Counted from the first letter of the stretch, positions 44,247-55,816 are shown. The stretch: 64,000 nucleotides of DNA from an uncultured Mycoplasmatota bacterium (GCA_900552335.1 URZL01000003.1:35932-99931); one strand, 5' to 3'. Numbers and translations: made by a program. Notes: generated from the letters alone by a model not told the origin.

Positions 44247-45596
44247 ATGAATACAAAACTTCTTTGGAATTCATTTTTAGAAAAAATTAAGAATGAGATT
44301 TCACCTGCGTCATTTGAAGCTTGGTTTTTAGATACTGAACTTTATGAATTAAAAGATGGCACAGCAAAAGTTAGTGTTCCAATGTCCATACAAAAGAAAA
44401 GTTTAAAAGAAAACTACAATGATCTGGTAGAAGAAATATTTACTGAAGTTAGCGGTACTAATTTTAAATTCGAATATTTTACAAAAGAAGAAATTGATAA
44501 TAATATTGAAATTGATACAGACATCATTGGTGTTCCAGCCGTTAATTTTGAAAGCAATTTAAATCCACATTATACATTTGATAACTTTATAGTAGGCGCT
44601 AGTAACAAATTTGCTAAAACAAGTGCTTTTGCCGTTGCCGAATATCCGGGAAATATGTATAATCCACTTTTTTTATATGGAAATAGTGGACTTGGAAAAA
44701 CTCATTTAATGCATGCAATAGGCAATTATATTGTTAAAAATTCTAAAAAAAGGGTTTTATATGTTACTTGTGATAAATTTGCAGAAGATTTTACGGGTAT
44801 CCACAAAAAAAGTGAAGATGGTACCAATTTTGACAGTATGGAACTATTTAGAAAAAAATATCGAGATGTAGATGTTTTAATTATTGATGATATTCAATAT
44901 TTAGGACCTATGACAAAAACACAACAAGAATTTTTCCACACATTTAATGATTTATATGGAAATAATAAACAAATAATTATTTCATCCGACCGATCACCAG
45001 ATGACTTAAAACTATTGGAAGATCGTTTGAAAACAAGGTTTACATGGGGATTAACCATTAGTATTGATACACCTGATTTTGATTTGAGAATGAATATTAT
45101 CGATAAAAAATTAGAAAACCATGTACTTGCTGGAGAATTTCCAAAAGAAGTAAAGGAATATATTGCTAGTAATTGTACATCAGATATTAGAAAATTAGAG
45201 GGGGCTATTACAAGGGTAACAGCTTATGCAACTATGATGAATGGATCTGATATCACTTTAGACTTAGCTGTTGAAGCATTAAAAGATTATTTTGTAAAGA
45301 GTATTATTTCTAAAAATAAAATAGATCAAGTACAACAATTAGTAGCAAGAAACTATAATATTTCAGTAGAAGATTTAAAAAGCAAAAGAAGAGCAGCTAA
45401 TATTGCTTTTCCTAGACAAGTAGCTATGTATATATGTAGAGTACACCTAGAAGAATCTCTTCCTAAAATAGGAATTGAATTTGGTGGAAAAGATCATACC
45501 ACTGTAATGCATTCTGTGGATAAAATTAAAAAACAGTTGAAAACTAATCAAGAGCTTTCAATTAAAATTAATAAAATTGTGAATGAAATAAAATAA
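44247..45596 (+). CDS. dnaA: Chromosomal replication initiator DnaA
   Basis: 449 aa, four domains: N-terminal helicase-loading domain (WNSFLEKIKNEISPASFEAW), short linker, AAA+ with LFLYGNSGLGKTHLMHAIGN and DVLIIDDIQYL, and the C-terminal DNA-binding domain with LPKIGIEFGGKDHTTVMHS (signature). The GGGGGTGAT ribosome site sets the start. It opens the plus-strand half of the window, flanked on both sides by DnaA boxes. Confidence 0.98.
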   Translation: MNTKLLWNSFLEKIKNEISPASFEAWFLDTELYELKDGTAKVSVPMSIQKKSLKENYNDLVEEIFTEVSGTNFKFEYFTKEEIDNNIEIDTDIIGVPAVNFESNLNPHYTFDNFIVGASNKFAKTSAFAVAEYPGNMYNPLFLYGNSGLGKTHLMHAIGNYIVKNSKKRVLYVTCDKFAEDFTGIHKKSEDGTNFDSMELFRKKYRDVDVLIIDDIQYLGPMTKTQQEFFHTFNDLYGNNKQIIISSDRSPDDLKLLEDRLKTRFTWGLTISIDTPDFDLRMNIIDKKLENHVLAGEFPKEVKEYIASNCTSDIRKLEGAITRVTAYATMMNGSDITLDLAVEALKDYFVKSIISKNKIDQVQQLVARNYNISVEDLKSKRRAANIAFPRQVAMYICRVHLEESLPKIGIEFGGKDHTTVMHSVDKIKKQLKTNQELSIKINKIVNEIK

Positions 45597-45747
45597 TGTA
45601 GTGGAAAAGTTAAAAATTGTAAACTATAAAGTGTGAAATATATTATAAATTTTTCCTTAAAAAATAAGGAAGCTTTACACTTTTCCACACTTTCTACACT
45701 ATTAATAATAATATATAATAATAAATTAATAAAAAAGGAGAATCGTT
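45597..45747. other. Replication origin, part downstream of dnaA (boxes and unwinding element)
   Basis: Between dnaA and dnaN: a box-like TTTTCCACT (minus, 45600-45608), a perfect TTTTCCACA at 45681-45689 flanked by CTTTACAC and TTTCTACAC, then a 33-base stretch of only A and T (ATTAATAATAATATATAATA onwards, 45701-45733) rich in TAA/AAT trinucleotides. This resembles the B. subtilis incC region, where boxes lead into DnaA-trios and the unwinding site. Confidence 0.65.
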
Positions 45748-46869
45748 ATGAAAGTAGAAATTAAACAAAATATTTTAATTGAACATTTAAATTATGTAAT
45801 AAAAGGAATATCTAGTAAAAATATTATTCCTGTACTAAATTGTATTAAATTTGAATTATCTGATGAAGGATTATATTTAACAAGTACAGATAATGAAATT
45901 GCTATAAAAACATTTATTCCACAAACGGATATCATAAATATAGAAAGATGTGGAAAAATTGTCGTATCTGGTAGATATATATATGATATTATCAAAAAAT
46001 TACCAAATACAACAATTAAAATAGAAGAAGTAATTGATAATAAACTTTATATTACAACAGAAACAAGTGAATTTACATTAAATTGTAATGAAAAAGATGA
46101 ATTTCCAGATATTGATTTGTCTGATACAAAAACACCTGTTTATATTAACAAAAGAGTATTTAAAAATATTATTAGACAAACTTCATTTGCCGCTTCTTTA
46201 CAAGAATCTAGACCAATTTTAACAGGTATCAATTTTAAAATTTCAGGAAATACATTAGAATGTACAGCAACAGATTCTTATCGTTTATCACGAAAAAAAG
46301 TAGAAATTAATTCTCAACTTGAAAATGATGTAAATATTGTCATACCAAACAGAAATCTAAATGAACTATTAAAATTATTAAACGAGGATGATGATGAAAT
46401 TGAATTACACATCTTTAATAATAAAGTAATTTTTAAATTTAACAGTATTATTATGATGACAAGGTTAATTAACGGAACTTATCCCGATACTTCTAAATTG
46501 ATTCCAGAAGAATTTAAAGTAAAATTTGTAGTAAACTTAAACGAATATTTAGAAGCAATTGATAGAGCAAGTTTACTTACAAACGATACAGATAAAAATA
46601 CAATTAAATTAGAATCTAAAAATGATTTAATCATTGTATCATCTAGTATTCCAGAAATAGGAAATGTAGAAGAAAAAGTATATATTAAAAGAGAAAACAA
46701 TGAAGAAATTACCATTTCATTTAGTTCTAAATATATGATGGATGCAATCAAATCATTTGAATGTGATGAAATTGAGTTATTATTTAATGATGAAATTCAT
46801 CCAATTATTCTAAAAAATAAAGAAAGTGATGACTTAATTCAGTTAATTTTACCAATTAGGACATATTAA
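45748..46869 (+). CDS. dnaN: DNA polymerase III beta sliding clamp
   Basis: 373 aa with three clamp domains; it opens MKVEIKQNILIEHLNYVIKG and contains SGRYIYDIIKKLPN, TATDSYRLSRKKVEI and the C-terminal QLILPIRTY, which matches the clamp consensus (LxLPIRT/VY). An AAAGGAGAA ribosome site precedes it. It ends in its own terminator. Confidence 0.98.
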   Translation: MKVEIKQNILIEHLNYVIKGISSKNIIPVLNCIKFELSDEGLYLTSTDNEIAIKTFIPQTDIINIERCGKIVVSGRYIYDIIKKLPNTTIKIEEVIDNKLYITTETSEFTLNCNEKDEFPDIDLSDTKTPVYINKRVFKNIIRQTSFAASLQESRPILTGINFKISGNTLECTATDSYRLSRKKVEINSQLENDVNIVIPNRNLNELLKLLNEDDDEIELHIFNNKVIFKFNSIIMMTRLINGTYPDTSKLIPEEFKVKFVVNLNEYLEAIDRASLLTNDTDKNTIKLESKNDLIIVSSSIPEIGNVEEKVYIKRENNEEITISFSSKYMMDAIKSFECDEIELLFNDEIHPIILKNKESDDLIQLILPIRTY

Positions 46870-46893
46870 ATTGCATTTATGTGCAATTTTTTT
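46868..46893 (+). terminator. Terminator of dnaN
   Basis: AAATTGCA, 6-nt loop, TGCAATTT and further T. The 5' arm begins in the stop codon of dnaN. Confidence 0.8.
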
Positions 46894-46908
46894 CATAATT
46901 AGACAAAT

Positions 46909-46937
46909 TTAGACATAACTAATTTATATAGTATATA
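46909..46937 (+). promoter_or_regulatory. Probable promoter of the comK homologue
   Basis: TTAGAC, 17 bp and TATATA. The -35 region is part of a short direct repeat (AATTAGACA / ATTTAGACA). Confidence 0.45.
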
Positions 46938-46957
46938 ACCCGAAAGGGGGTGTTTTG

Positions 46958-47407
46958 GTGGAACAATATGAAATTAACTTTTCCACATGTATCTTGATAC
47001 CAGTAGATAAATATCATACAAAGGTAATCGAATTAGAGCAAGAATTTATCATTCCATCCACAACACTAGAGATATTAGATTATAGCTGTAAATATTATGG
47101 AAGTTCTTATTTAGGAAGGAAGGCTGGAAGCATCAATATTCTCAAAAATATTTATAAAGTTCCTATTATGGTGGAAGAATCAAAAAATATTATTTTTTTT
47201 CCATTGAATTCGCCTAGATATCACCATGCTACTTGGGTTTCGTTAAGACAATTAAAAAGTTATCATAAAAAACAAAATCAAACAGAAATAGTTTTTCAAA
47301 ATAATCAAAGGATAACACTACCAATTTCTTATCTGTCATTTCAAAATCAAGTATTAAGAGCAAGTTATTTAGAAATTGTTACTCACAATCGAAAAAAGAA
47401 AGAATAA
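46958..47407 (+). CDS. comK: ComK-family competence regulator, short form
   Basis: The core matches ComK, the minor-groove DNA-binding activator of competence in Bacilli: LDYSCKYYGSSYLGRKAGSI, KVPIMVEESKNIIFFP, TLPISYLSFQNQVLRASYL correspond to the Bacillus blocks RSCRFFGSSYAGRKAG, PPIMVDPSNQIFLFP and LPISYNSFENQVYRTAWL. At 149 aa it ends soon after the last block, so the C-terminal tail carrying the MecA-recognition FMLYPK segment in B. subtilis is absent. The start is probably GTG (seven bases after GGGGG); a TTG one codon earlier is possible. It replaces yaaA in the dnaN-recF gap and stands alone between two terminators. Confidence 0.88.
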   Translation: MEQYEINFSTCILIPVDKYHTKVIELEQEFIIPSTTLEILDYSCKYYGSSYLGRKAGSINILKNIYKVPIMVEESKNIIFFPLNSPRYHHATWVSLRQLKSYHKKQNQTEIVFQNNQRITLPISYLSFQNQVLRASYLEIVTHNRKKKE

Positions 47408-47412
47408 AAAGG

Positions 47413-47440
47413 AAAAATAAGCAAAACCGCTTATTTTTTT
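47413..47440 (+). terminator. Terminator of the comK homologue
   Basis: AAAATAAGC, 6-nt loop, GCTTATTTT and more T. Confidence 0.85.
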
Positions 47441-47450
47441 AACTTATTTA

Positions 47451-47459
47451 TGATATAAT
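47451..47459 (+). promoter_or_regulatory. Extended -10 promoter for recF-gyrB-gyrA
   Basis: TGATATAAT with no clear -35; the leader to recF is about 70 bases. Confidence 0.5.
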
Positions 47460-47535
47460 TATAAATAGGTATAGGAGTATGCTTAATATATAAAAATCGT
47501 TTAAAAGGCGTTTTAATGGTAAAAGAAGGTGAGAT

Positions 47536-48636
47536 ATGTATATAAAAAGCCTTTATCTCAACAATTTTAGAAATTATGAATCTGTGAAAGTAGATTTTAA
47601 AAATGGAATTAATATTATTGTTGGTGAAAATGGACAAGGAAAAACCAATTTATTAGAAGGAATTTATGTTCTTGGAATTACAAAATCACATCGTTCTTTT
47701 ATCGATAATAATTTAGTGAAAAATGGAACAAAAAAGGCAATGATCCAAGGCATTTTACAAAATGATACATTAGATACTAAATATGAGATAGAACTTAGTA
47801 ATCAAAAAATATTAAAAATTGATAATGATGTTATTAAATCGATTACTAGCTATGTATCAAATATTAATGTTATTATTTTTTATCCAGATGATCTAGAAAT
47901 TATAAAAGGTTCTCCTAATTTGCGTAGAAGATACATTAATATTGAATTAAGCCAATTGCAATCAGGTTATATGATATTATTAAACGAATATAATAAAATT
48001 TTAAAAATGAGAAATGATTATTTAAAACAACCAATAATAGACGATTCATACTTAAAGATTCTAACAGATTATTTAATAGAAAAGGCAACTCTTATAACAA
48101 AAATGCGTAATAAGTTTATCAATTATTTAAATGAATATGTTTCTAGTATTTATGAAAATATATCATCTATACCTAATTTTAATTTGCAGTATAAAACAAA
48201 TTTAAATTTTTCTGATTTTAAAGAAGAAACAATTAAAGAACAATATAGATTAAAATTTGAATCTAATTTAGAATTAGAAAAGAGATTAAAGACTACTTGT
48301 TTTGGACCTCATAAAGATGATTTAGAATTTTTTATTGGTGATTATAATTTAAAAACATTTGGTTCACAAGGGCAACAAAGAATGGCAATATTATCTTTAA
48401 AATTAGCAGAAATTGAAATTTTTAAAAAATATAAAAATACCATTCCAATTTTATTATTAGATGATGTATTTAGCGAATTAGATGATAAAAAAAAGAATAA
48501 TTTACTTCATTATATAAACGAAAATATTCAAACAATTATTACAACAACAGATATTAACAATATAGATAAAAATATAGTTGACACAGCAAAAATAATTGAA
48601 ATAGAAAATGCAACAATCAAAACAGAGGTGAAATAA
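47536..48636 (+). CDS. recF: DNA replication and repair protein RecF
   Basis: SMC-like ATPase that loads RecA at gaps. YLNNFRNYESVKVDF, Walker A IIVGENGQGKTNLLEGI, the signature FGSQGQQRMAILSLKLAE and Walker B ILLLDDVFSELD are complete; 366 aa. Its stop abuts the gyrB start; the remB (yaaB) gene often found between them is absent. Confidence 0.97.
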   Translation: MYIKSLYLNNFRNYESVKVDFKNGINIIVGENGQGKTNLLEGIYVLGITKSHRSFIDNNLVKNGTKKAMIQGILQNDTLDTKYEIELSNQKILKIDNDVIKSITSYVSNINVIIFYPDDLEIIKGSPNLRRRYINIELSQLQSGYMILLNEYNKILKMRNDYLKQPIIDDSYLKILTDYLIEKATLITKMRNKFINYLNEYVSSIYENISSIPNFNLQYKTNLNFSDFKEETIKEQYRLKFESNLELEKRLKTTCFGPHKDDLEFFIGDYNLKTFGSQGQQRMAILSLKLAEIEIFKKYKNTIPILLLDDVFSELDDKKKNNLLHYINENIQTIITTTDINNIDKNIVDTAKIIEIENATIKTEVK

Positions 48637-50562
<1,926 letters not shown>

Positions 50563-50571
50563 GGGGATATT

Positions 50572-53022
50572 ATGGATAGAATAATAGAAAAAAATATAGT
50601 ACAAGAAGTAAAAGATTCATTCTTAGAATATTCCATGAGTGTTATTGTAGCTCGTGCAATTCCTGATTTAAGAGATGGATTAAAGCCAGTTCATCGTAGA
50701 ATTTTATATTCTATGTATGAATCTGGATACACAGCTGACAAACCACATCGTAAAAGTGCTAGAATTGTCGGAGATGTAATGGGAAAATATCATCCACACG
50801 GAGATTCTAGTATTTATGAAGCAATGGTTCGTATGGCTCAACCATTTAGTTTTAGACATATGTTAGTTGATGGCCATGGAAACTTTGGTAATATGGATGG
50901 CGATGGAGCAGCAGCTATGCGTTATACAGAAGCTCGTTTATCTAAGTTATCTCTAGAAATGGTACGTGATATTAACAAAGACACTGTTGATTTTAAACCT
51001 AATTTTGATGAAACAGAAAAAGAACCAGAAATTTTACCATCTAGATTTCCTAATATTTTAGTAAATGGATCTATGGGTATTGCAGTTGGTATGGCAACTA
51101 ACATTCCACCACATAATTTAGGTGAAGTTATCGATGGTTGTGTTGCTTATATTGAAAATCCAGATATAGATACATCTGAGTTAATGCAACATATCAAAGG
51201 TCCCGATTTTCCAACTGGTGGAATTATATTAGGAAATAGTGGCATTAGAAAAGCTTATGAAACTGGTAGAGGTACTATCACAATTCGTGGAAAAGTAGAG
51301 ATAGAAGAACATAATGGTAGACATAGAATTATTGTCACTGAATTACCATACCAAGTAAATAAAAAAGAATTTCAAGAAAGAATTGGTCAATTAGTAAGAG
51401 ACAAAGTATTAGATGGTATTAGTGATTTACATGAAGAGTCAAATTTAGAAAATCCAGTTCGTGTGGTAATTTATTTAAAGAAAGAAGCAAATGCGAATGT
51501 TGTTTTAAACAATTTATACAAGCATACTCAACTTCAAACTACATATGGTATTAATTTATTAATGATAGATCAAAAAACACCACGTATTTTACCTTTAAAA
51601 GAAGTTATTTCTAAATACATTGATTATCAAAAAGAAATTATTATTAGAAGAACAAAATTTGATCTAAATAAGTGTGAAGCTAGAGTTCATATTTTAGAAG
51701 GATTAAAAATTGCACTAGACAATATTGATGAAATAATTAAAATTATTAAATCTTCTAAAACAGATGATATTGCTAAAGAACAGTTAATTTCTAAATTTGC
51801 ATTAGATATCATACAATGTGAAGCTATTCTAGAAATGAAATTAAGAAGATTAACTGGATTAGAAAAAGACAAAATTGAAAATGAATTAAAAGAATTATTG
51901 CAACGAATTGAAGAATTAAAAGCAATATTAGCTTCAGAGCAAAAAGTATTAGATATTATTAAAACAGAGTTATTAGAAATTAAAGATAAATACAGCGATG
52001 AAAGAAGAACTCATATTGATATGACAGCTATTGAATACATAGAAGATGAATCTTTAATTCCAGAAGAAAATGTAATTATTACATTAACAAATAAGGGATA
52101 CATTAAAAGATTAGCTAGTGATACTTATAAATCTCAAAATAGAGGTGGAGTAGGTATCAAAGGAGTGACTACTAATGAGGAAGATTTTGCTCAATATTTA
52201 TTAACAATGAGTACTCATGATTACGTATTATTCTTTACAAATAAAGGTAAAACTTATCGTATGAAAGGATATGAAATTCCATTATTTAACAGACAATCTA
52301 AGGGGTTACCAATTATTAATTTAATTCCAATTGAAAAAGAAGAATACGTAACAGCTATGTTAAAAATTGAAAAAGAAGAACAAAATAAATATATTGTTTT
52401 CTGTACAAAATCTGGATTGATTAAACGTACAAATATTAAAGAATTTGATAATATACGTACTAATGGTAAACTTGCTATCACTTTAAAAGACGATGATGAA
52501 TTGATTGCTGCAAAGAAAACAAGTGGCGAAAATGAAATATTGATAGCTTCATCAAACGGTAGAATGATTCGCTTTGAAGAAAAAGAAATTAGAATTATGG
52601 GAAGAACAGCGTCCGGAGTCAAGGGAATTAACGTAGAAAATGGTATTTGCGTTGGTTGTGAGATAGCAGAAGCAGGACAACAAATTTTAGTAGTAACAGA
52701 AAAAGGTTATGGCAAAAAGACTAATCTTGATGAATATAGAATGACACATAGAGGAAGTAAAGGTGTAAAAGCCTTAAATGTAACTGCAAAAAATGGTAAT
52801 ATTGTTTCCTTTAAAACTGTAAGTGATAATGAAGACCTTATGATTATAACAAATAATGGAATTGTTATAAGATTACCATTAGAACAAGTTTCATCAACTG
52901 GTCGTGTAGCGCAAGGCGTTAAGTTAATTAATTTAAAAGATGAACAAATAGTTAGTACGATAGCTATTGTAGAAAAAGAAGAAACAGAAATAAATGTAGA
53001 AATAGAAGAAAGTAAAGAATAA
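50572..53022 (+). CDS. gyrA: DNA gyrase subunit A
   Basis: 816 aa. The winged-helix and catalytic region has [20 protein letters not shown] and the active-site Tyr in [10 protein letters not shown]; the quinolone-region sequence is GDSSIYE. The C-terminal beta-pinwheel follows, with a GyrA-box-like [10 protein letters not shown]. It ends in an acidic tail ([16 protein letters not shown]). It starts nine bases after gyrB. Confidence 0.98.
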   Translation: MDRIIEKNIVQEVKDSFLEYSMSVIVARAIPDLRDGLKPVHRRILYSMYESGYTADKPHRKSARIVGDVMGKYHPHGDSSIYEAMVRMAQPFSFRHMLVDGHGNFGNMDGDGAAAMRYTEARLSKLSLEMVRDINKDTVDFKPNFDETEKEPEILPSRFPNILVNGSMGIAVGMATNIPPHNLGEVIDGCVAYIENPDIDTSELMQHIKGPDFPTGGIILGNSGIRKAYETGRGTITIRGKVEIEEHNGRHRIIVTELPYQVNKKEFQERIGQLVRDKVLDGISDLHEESNLENPVRVVIYLKKEANANVVLNNLYKHTQLQTTYGINLLMIDQKTPRILPLKEVISKYIDYQKEIIIRRTKFDLNKCEARVHILEGLKIALDNIDEIIKIIKSSKTDDIAKEQLISKFALDIIQCEAILEMKLRRLTGLEKDKIENELKELLQRIEELKAILASEQKVLDIIKTELLEIKDKYSDERRTHIDMTAIEYIEDESLIPEENVIITLTNKGYIKRLASDTYKSQNRGGVGIKGVTTNEEDFAQYLLTMSTHDYVLFFTNKGKTYRMKGYEIPLFNRQSKGLPIINLIPIEKEEYVTAMLKIEKEEQNKYIVFCTKSGLIKRTNIKEFDNIRTNGKLAITLKDDDELIAAKKTSGENEILIASSNGRMIRFEEKEIRIMGRTASGVKGINVENGICVGCEIAEAGQQILVVTEKGYGKKTNLDEYRMTHRGSKGVKALNVTAKNGNIVSFKTVSDNEDLMIITNNGIVIRLPLEQVSSTGRVAQGVKLINLKDEQIVSTIAIVEKEETEINVEIEESKE

Positions 53023-53039
53023 AATCTTTGCTTTTTTTT
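53011..53039 (+). terminator. Terminator of gyrA
   Basis: AGTAAAGA, 6-nt loop, TCTTTGCT (one U-G) and seven T, immediately before the first parS. The stop codon is in the loop. Confidence 0.7.
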
Positions 53040-53040
53040 A

Positions 53041-53056
53041 TGTTTCACGTGAAACA
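53041..53056. promoter_or_regulatory. parS site 1
   Basis: Exact TGTTTCACGTGAAACA, the bacterial ParB-binding consensus, here extended by A and T on its two sides to an 18-bp palindrome. Confidence 0.95.
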
Positions 53057-53077
53057 TAAAAAAATAATTAAATGTAA

Positions 53078-53093
53078 TGTTTCACGTGAAACA
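53078..53093. promoter_or_regulatory. parS site 2
   Basis: Exact TGTTTCACGTGAAACA, 37 bp from site 1, followed by TTGATAAAA as in site 3. Confidence 0.95.
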
Positions 53094-53238
53094 TTGATAA
53101 AATACTAATTATAAATTGTAAATTATTTATTTTGATATATAATTAATAAAAAATAAAAGCTTTATTGAATTTTGTTATAGTTTAGTGATTTAAATAATAA
53201 AAAAAATTCAATAGAAAAATATTAACACACTAAAATAA

Positions 53239-53254
53239 TGTTTCACGTGAAACA
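53239..53254. promoter_or_regulatory. parS site 3
   Basis: Exact TGTTTCACGTGAAACA, 161 bp from site 2, directly upstream of the SRP RNA promoter. The DNA between sites 2 and 3 is plain AT-rich sequence with no gene. Confidence 0.95.
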
Positions 53255-53265
53255 TTGATAAAAAA

Positions 53266-53294
53266 TTGATTTAATAGAAAAAATAATATATATT
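53266..53294 (+). promoter_or_regulatory. Promoter of the SRP RNA gene
   Basis: TTGATT, 17 bp and TATATT, placing transcription start at G53301, the first base of the RNA stem. Confidence 0.75.
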
Positions 53295-53300
53295 ATTACT

Positions 53301-53373
53301 GACACAACATTTATATTTGAAACAGGTCAGGATTGGAAAATAGCAGCCTTAAGAGTCAATGAATGTGTGTGTC
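53301..53373 (+). ncRNA. ffs: Signal recognition particle RNA, small (4.5S-like) form
   Basis: Domain IV is unmistakable: GGTCAGG, a helix ATT/AAT capped by the GGAA tetraloop, then AGCAGCC, matching the Escherichia coli pattern GGTCAGG-tetraloop-AGCAGCC that Ffh binds. The ends pair (GACACA with TGTGTC) and a T-run follows at 53376-53382. At ~75 nt it is the short type without an Alu domain, unlike the 6S-size scRNA of B. subtilis. Location just before tadA-dnaX agrees with the Bacillus scr position. Confidence 0.92.
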
Positions 53374-53400
53374 ACTTTTTTTATATAAAGCGGTGATATT

Positions 53401-53832
53401 ATGAATGAAAAATATATGAATATAGCTTTAATAGAAGCAAAAAAAGCATATAAAAAAAATGAAGTGCCAATTGGCTGTATAATTGTAAAAAATAACAAAA
53501 TAATATCGAAAGCATACAATAAAAAAGAAAAAACAAATGTGGTGACAAAACATGCAGAAATTATAGCAATTGAAAAAGCATGTAAAAAATTAAAAACATG
53601 GCATTTAAATGATTGTATTTTATATACTACAGTTGAACCATGCTTAATGTGCACAGGAGCTATTATACAATCTAGAATGAAAAAAGTAGTATATGCTACT
53701 GAAAACGAAAAATATGGTTCTTTAAATAAAATTGTAAAAGAAAGTAAATCAAAATTAGAAATCGAAAAAAATATTTTGGCAGAAAAATCAATTTCTTTAT
53801 TACAAAATTTTTTTAATAAAAAAAGAAAGTAA
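53401..53832 (+). CDS. tadA: tRNA-specific adenosine deaminase
   Basis: Makes inosine at position 34 of tRNA-Arg. Zinc site: VTKHAEIIAIEKA (His and catalytic Glu) and VEPCLMCTGAII (two Cys). 143 aa. GGTGATATT precedes the start, 27 bases after the SRP RNA, so it may be read through from the SRP promoter. Confidence 0.96.
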   Translation: MNEKYMNIALIEAKKAYKKNEVPIGCIIVKNNKIISKAYNKKEKTNVVTKHAEIIAIEKACKKLKTWHLNDCILYTTVEPCLMCTGAIIQSRMKKVVYATENEKYGSLNKIVKESKSKLEIEKNILAEKSISLLQNFFNKKRK

Positions 53833-53848
53833 AGACTACTTTCTTTTT
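53820..53848 (+). terminator. Terminator of tadA
   Basis: AAAAAGAAAGTA, 5-nt loop, TACTTTCTTTTT. The stop codon spans the arm-loop junction. Confidence 0.75.
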
Positions 53849-53856
53849 CATTAAAA

Positions 53857-53865
53857 TGATATAAT
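53857..53865 (+). promoter_or_regulatory. Extended -10 promoter for the dnaX operon
   Basis: TGATATAAT, 20 bases before the dnaX start codon and identical to the recF and sensor-kinase -10 elements. Confidence 0.55.
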
Positions 53866-53885
53866 ATGAAAGATGAGGTGATAGG

Positions 53886-55508
53886 ATGTATCAGAGTTTA
53901 TATAGAAAATATAGACCAAAATCATTTAATGAAGTAGTTGGTCAAACAGTAATTGTTCAAACGTTAAAAAATTCTGTCAAAAAGAATAAACTATCACACG
54001 CTTATTTATTTGCAGGACCAAGAGGTACAGGAAAAACTAGTATTGCTAAAATATTAGCTAAAACAATTAATTGTGAAAATTTAATAGATGCCAATCCATG
54101 TAATAAATGTGTTAATTGTACACAAATAAATAATAAGCAATTTGTAGATATTATAGAAATAGATGCAGCTTCTAATAATGGAGTGGATGAAATAAGAGAA
54201 ATAAACAATAAAGTAAATTTAGTTCCTAGTATGGGAAAATATAAAGTATATATTATAGATGAAGTTCATATGTTAACAACTGGTGCATTTAATGCTTTAT
54301 TAAAAACGCTGGAAGAACCTCCGTCTCATATCATTTTCATTCTAGCAACAACAGAACCTCATAAAATTCCTGCTACAATCTTGTCAAGATGTCAACGTTT
54401 TGATTTTAAAAAAATAAGTCAAATTGAAATGAAAAAAAGAATAGATCAAATAGTAAAAGAGGAAAATATTAAGATAGAAGAAGAGGCTATTGATGAAATA
54501 TCGATTTTGTCAGATGGTGGTATGCGTGATGCATTAAGTATGTTAGATCAGGCTATAGCTTATTCAGATGATAATATTACTATTCAAGATATTCATGAAA
54601 TAAATGGCACTATTACCAACAATGAACTTGGTGATTTTATATATAAACTAATGAATAATAATACAAAAGAAATATTAAACAAAATAGATGAGTTAGATAT
54701 TAAGGGAAAAGATTTTGTAAAACTAACCGAAGAAATTATTTTGTTTTTAAGAAATCTATTAATTTCCAAGATGATAAATGAATCAAATGATGAAACAATT
54801 CTTGAATTAAAAGAACTGATGAATGCAGATCAAATAATGAATTATATTAAAAAATTTAATTCAATTCTAAATGAAATGAAAAATTCTAATCATCCACGAA
54901 TTATATTTGAGGTATTAATGATACAATTATTAGATAAAACAAAGCAGAATTCAGAAGAACCAATAAGAAAACCTAAAATAGATGATAGTTTAAATAAAAC
55001 ACCAAAAATTGAAAATAAAAAATTAGATGATTCAAAGATTGAGCAAGTAATAGAAAACAATCAAGCTAACATTATCAATTCTATGAAGAAAATAAGGATA
55101 AATAATACTTTGTGTCAATTAGACAAAAATAAGGCAATTTTAATAAAACAAAAACTGCAAGAAATGAATAATACATTAATATTAGATGAATATGCCATTT
55201 ATTATTCTATGCTGCTAGAAGGGAAATTAACTGCTTATGGAAATAATACATTAATATTTGTATTTGGGACAGAAGGTTTATCAAATGAATTTAATCAAAA
55301 TATAGAAGAAATAGAAAAAATGTTGAAAAAATATTTAAATGAAGATTGTAAAGTAATAGCAACTTATCAACAAGAATGGAACAACATAAAAATAGAATAT
55401 GCTAAAAATAAAAATCAATATCATTATATAGAAGAGCCAAAGTTAACTACAAAAAAACAAGAAAATAGTATTGAACAAGAATTTGAAAATATAATAGAGT
55501 ATAGTTAG
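53886..55508 (+). CDS. dnaX: DNA polymerase III subunit gamma/tau
   Basis: Clamp-loader motor, 540 aa. LYRKYRPKSFNEVVGQ, Walker A FAGPRGTGKTSIAKIL, zinc module (CNKCVNC with upstream Cys), IIDEVHMLTTGAFNALLKTL and SRCQRFDFKKIS are standard. The region after ~350 is Lys/Asn-rich and variable, as in tau C-termini. It leads a long operon that continues to pth. Confidence 0.97.
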   Translation: MYQSLYRKYRPKSFNEVVGQTVIVQTLKNSVKKNKLSHAYLFAGPRGTGKTSIAKILAKTINCENLIDANPCNKCVNCTQINNKQFVDIIEIDAASNNGVDEIREINNKVNLVPSMGKYKVYIIDEVHMLTTGAFNALLKTLEEPPSHIIFILATTEPHKIPATILSRCQRFDFKKISQIEMKKRIDQIVKEENIKIEEEAIDEISILSDGGMRDALSMLDQAIAYSDDNITIQDIHEINGTITNNELGDFIYKLMNNNTKEILNKIDELDIKGKDFVKLTEEIILFLRNLLISKMINESNDETILELKELMNADQIMNYIKKFNSILNEMKNSNHPRIIFEVLMIQLLDKTKQNSEEPIRKPKIDDSLNKTPKIENKKLDDSKIEQVIENNQANIINSMKKIRINNTLCQLDKNKAILIKQKLQEMNNTLILDEYAIYYSMLLEGKLTAYGNNTLIFVFGTEGLSNEFNQNIEEIEKMLKKYLNEDCKVIATYQQEWNNIKIEYAKNKNQYHYIEEPKLTTKKQENSIEQEFENIIEYS

Positions 55509-55519
55509 GAGAAATAAAA

Positions 55520-55816
55520 ATGAATATACAAGCAATGATGAAACAAGCTCAAAAATTACAAAAAGATATGATGAGTGAAAAAGAAAAAATAGATAACACA
55601 GAATATATAGGTACTTCTTCTTTTGTAACAGTCAAAATGATGGGTAATAAAACTGTAAAAGAAGTAAAGATAGATATGGAATCTATTGATAAAGATGAAA
55701 TAGAATTATTACAAGATATGATAGTGGTAGCTATCAATCAAGCAATTCAAAAAATAGATGAGGATACTGAAAAAAAATTAGGTAAATATACAAAAGGAAT
55801 GCCAGGTTTATTTTAA
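55520..55816 (+). CDS. ybaB: Nucleoid-associated protein, YbaB/EbfC family
   Basis: A 98 aa DNA-binding dimer protein: MNIQAMMKQAQKLQKDMMSE, VTVKMMGNKTVKEVKID and the C-terminal GKYTKGMPGLF are typical. It lies between dnaX and recR as nearly everywhere. Confidence 0.96.
   Translation: MNIQAMMKQAQKLQKDMMSEKEKIDNTEYIGTSSFVTVKMMGNKTVKEVKIDMESIDKDEIELLQDMIVVAINQAIQKIDEDTEKKLGKYTKGMPGLF

Noticed and set aside
44640-44660. Noc-like half site (ATCCGGGAAATAT) in dnaA
   Set aside because: Only the right half matches, and the sequence encodes Tyr-Pro-Gly-Asn in a conserved DnaA segment, so it is likely coding coincidence.
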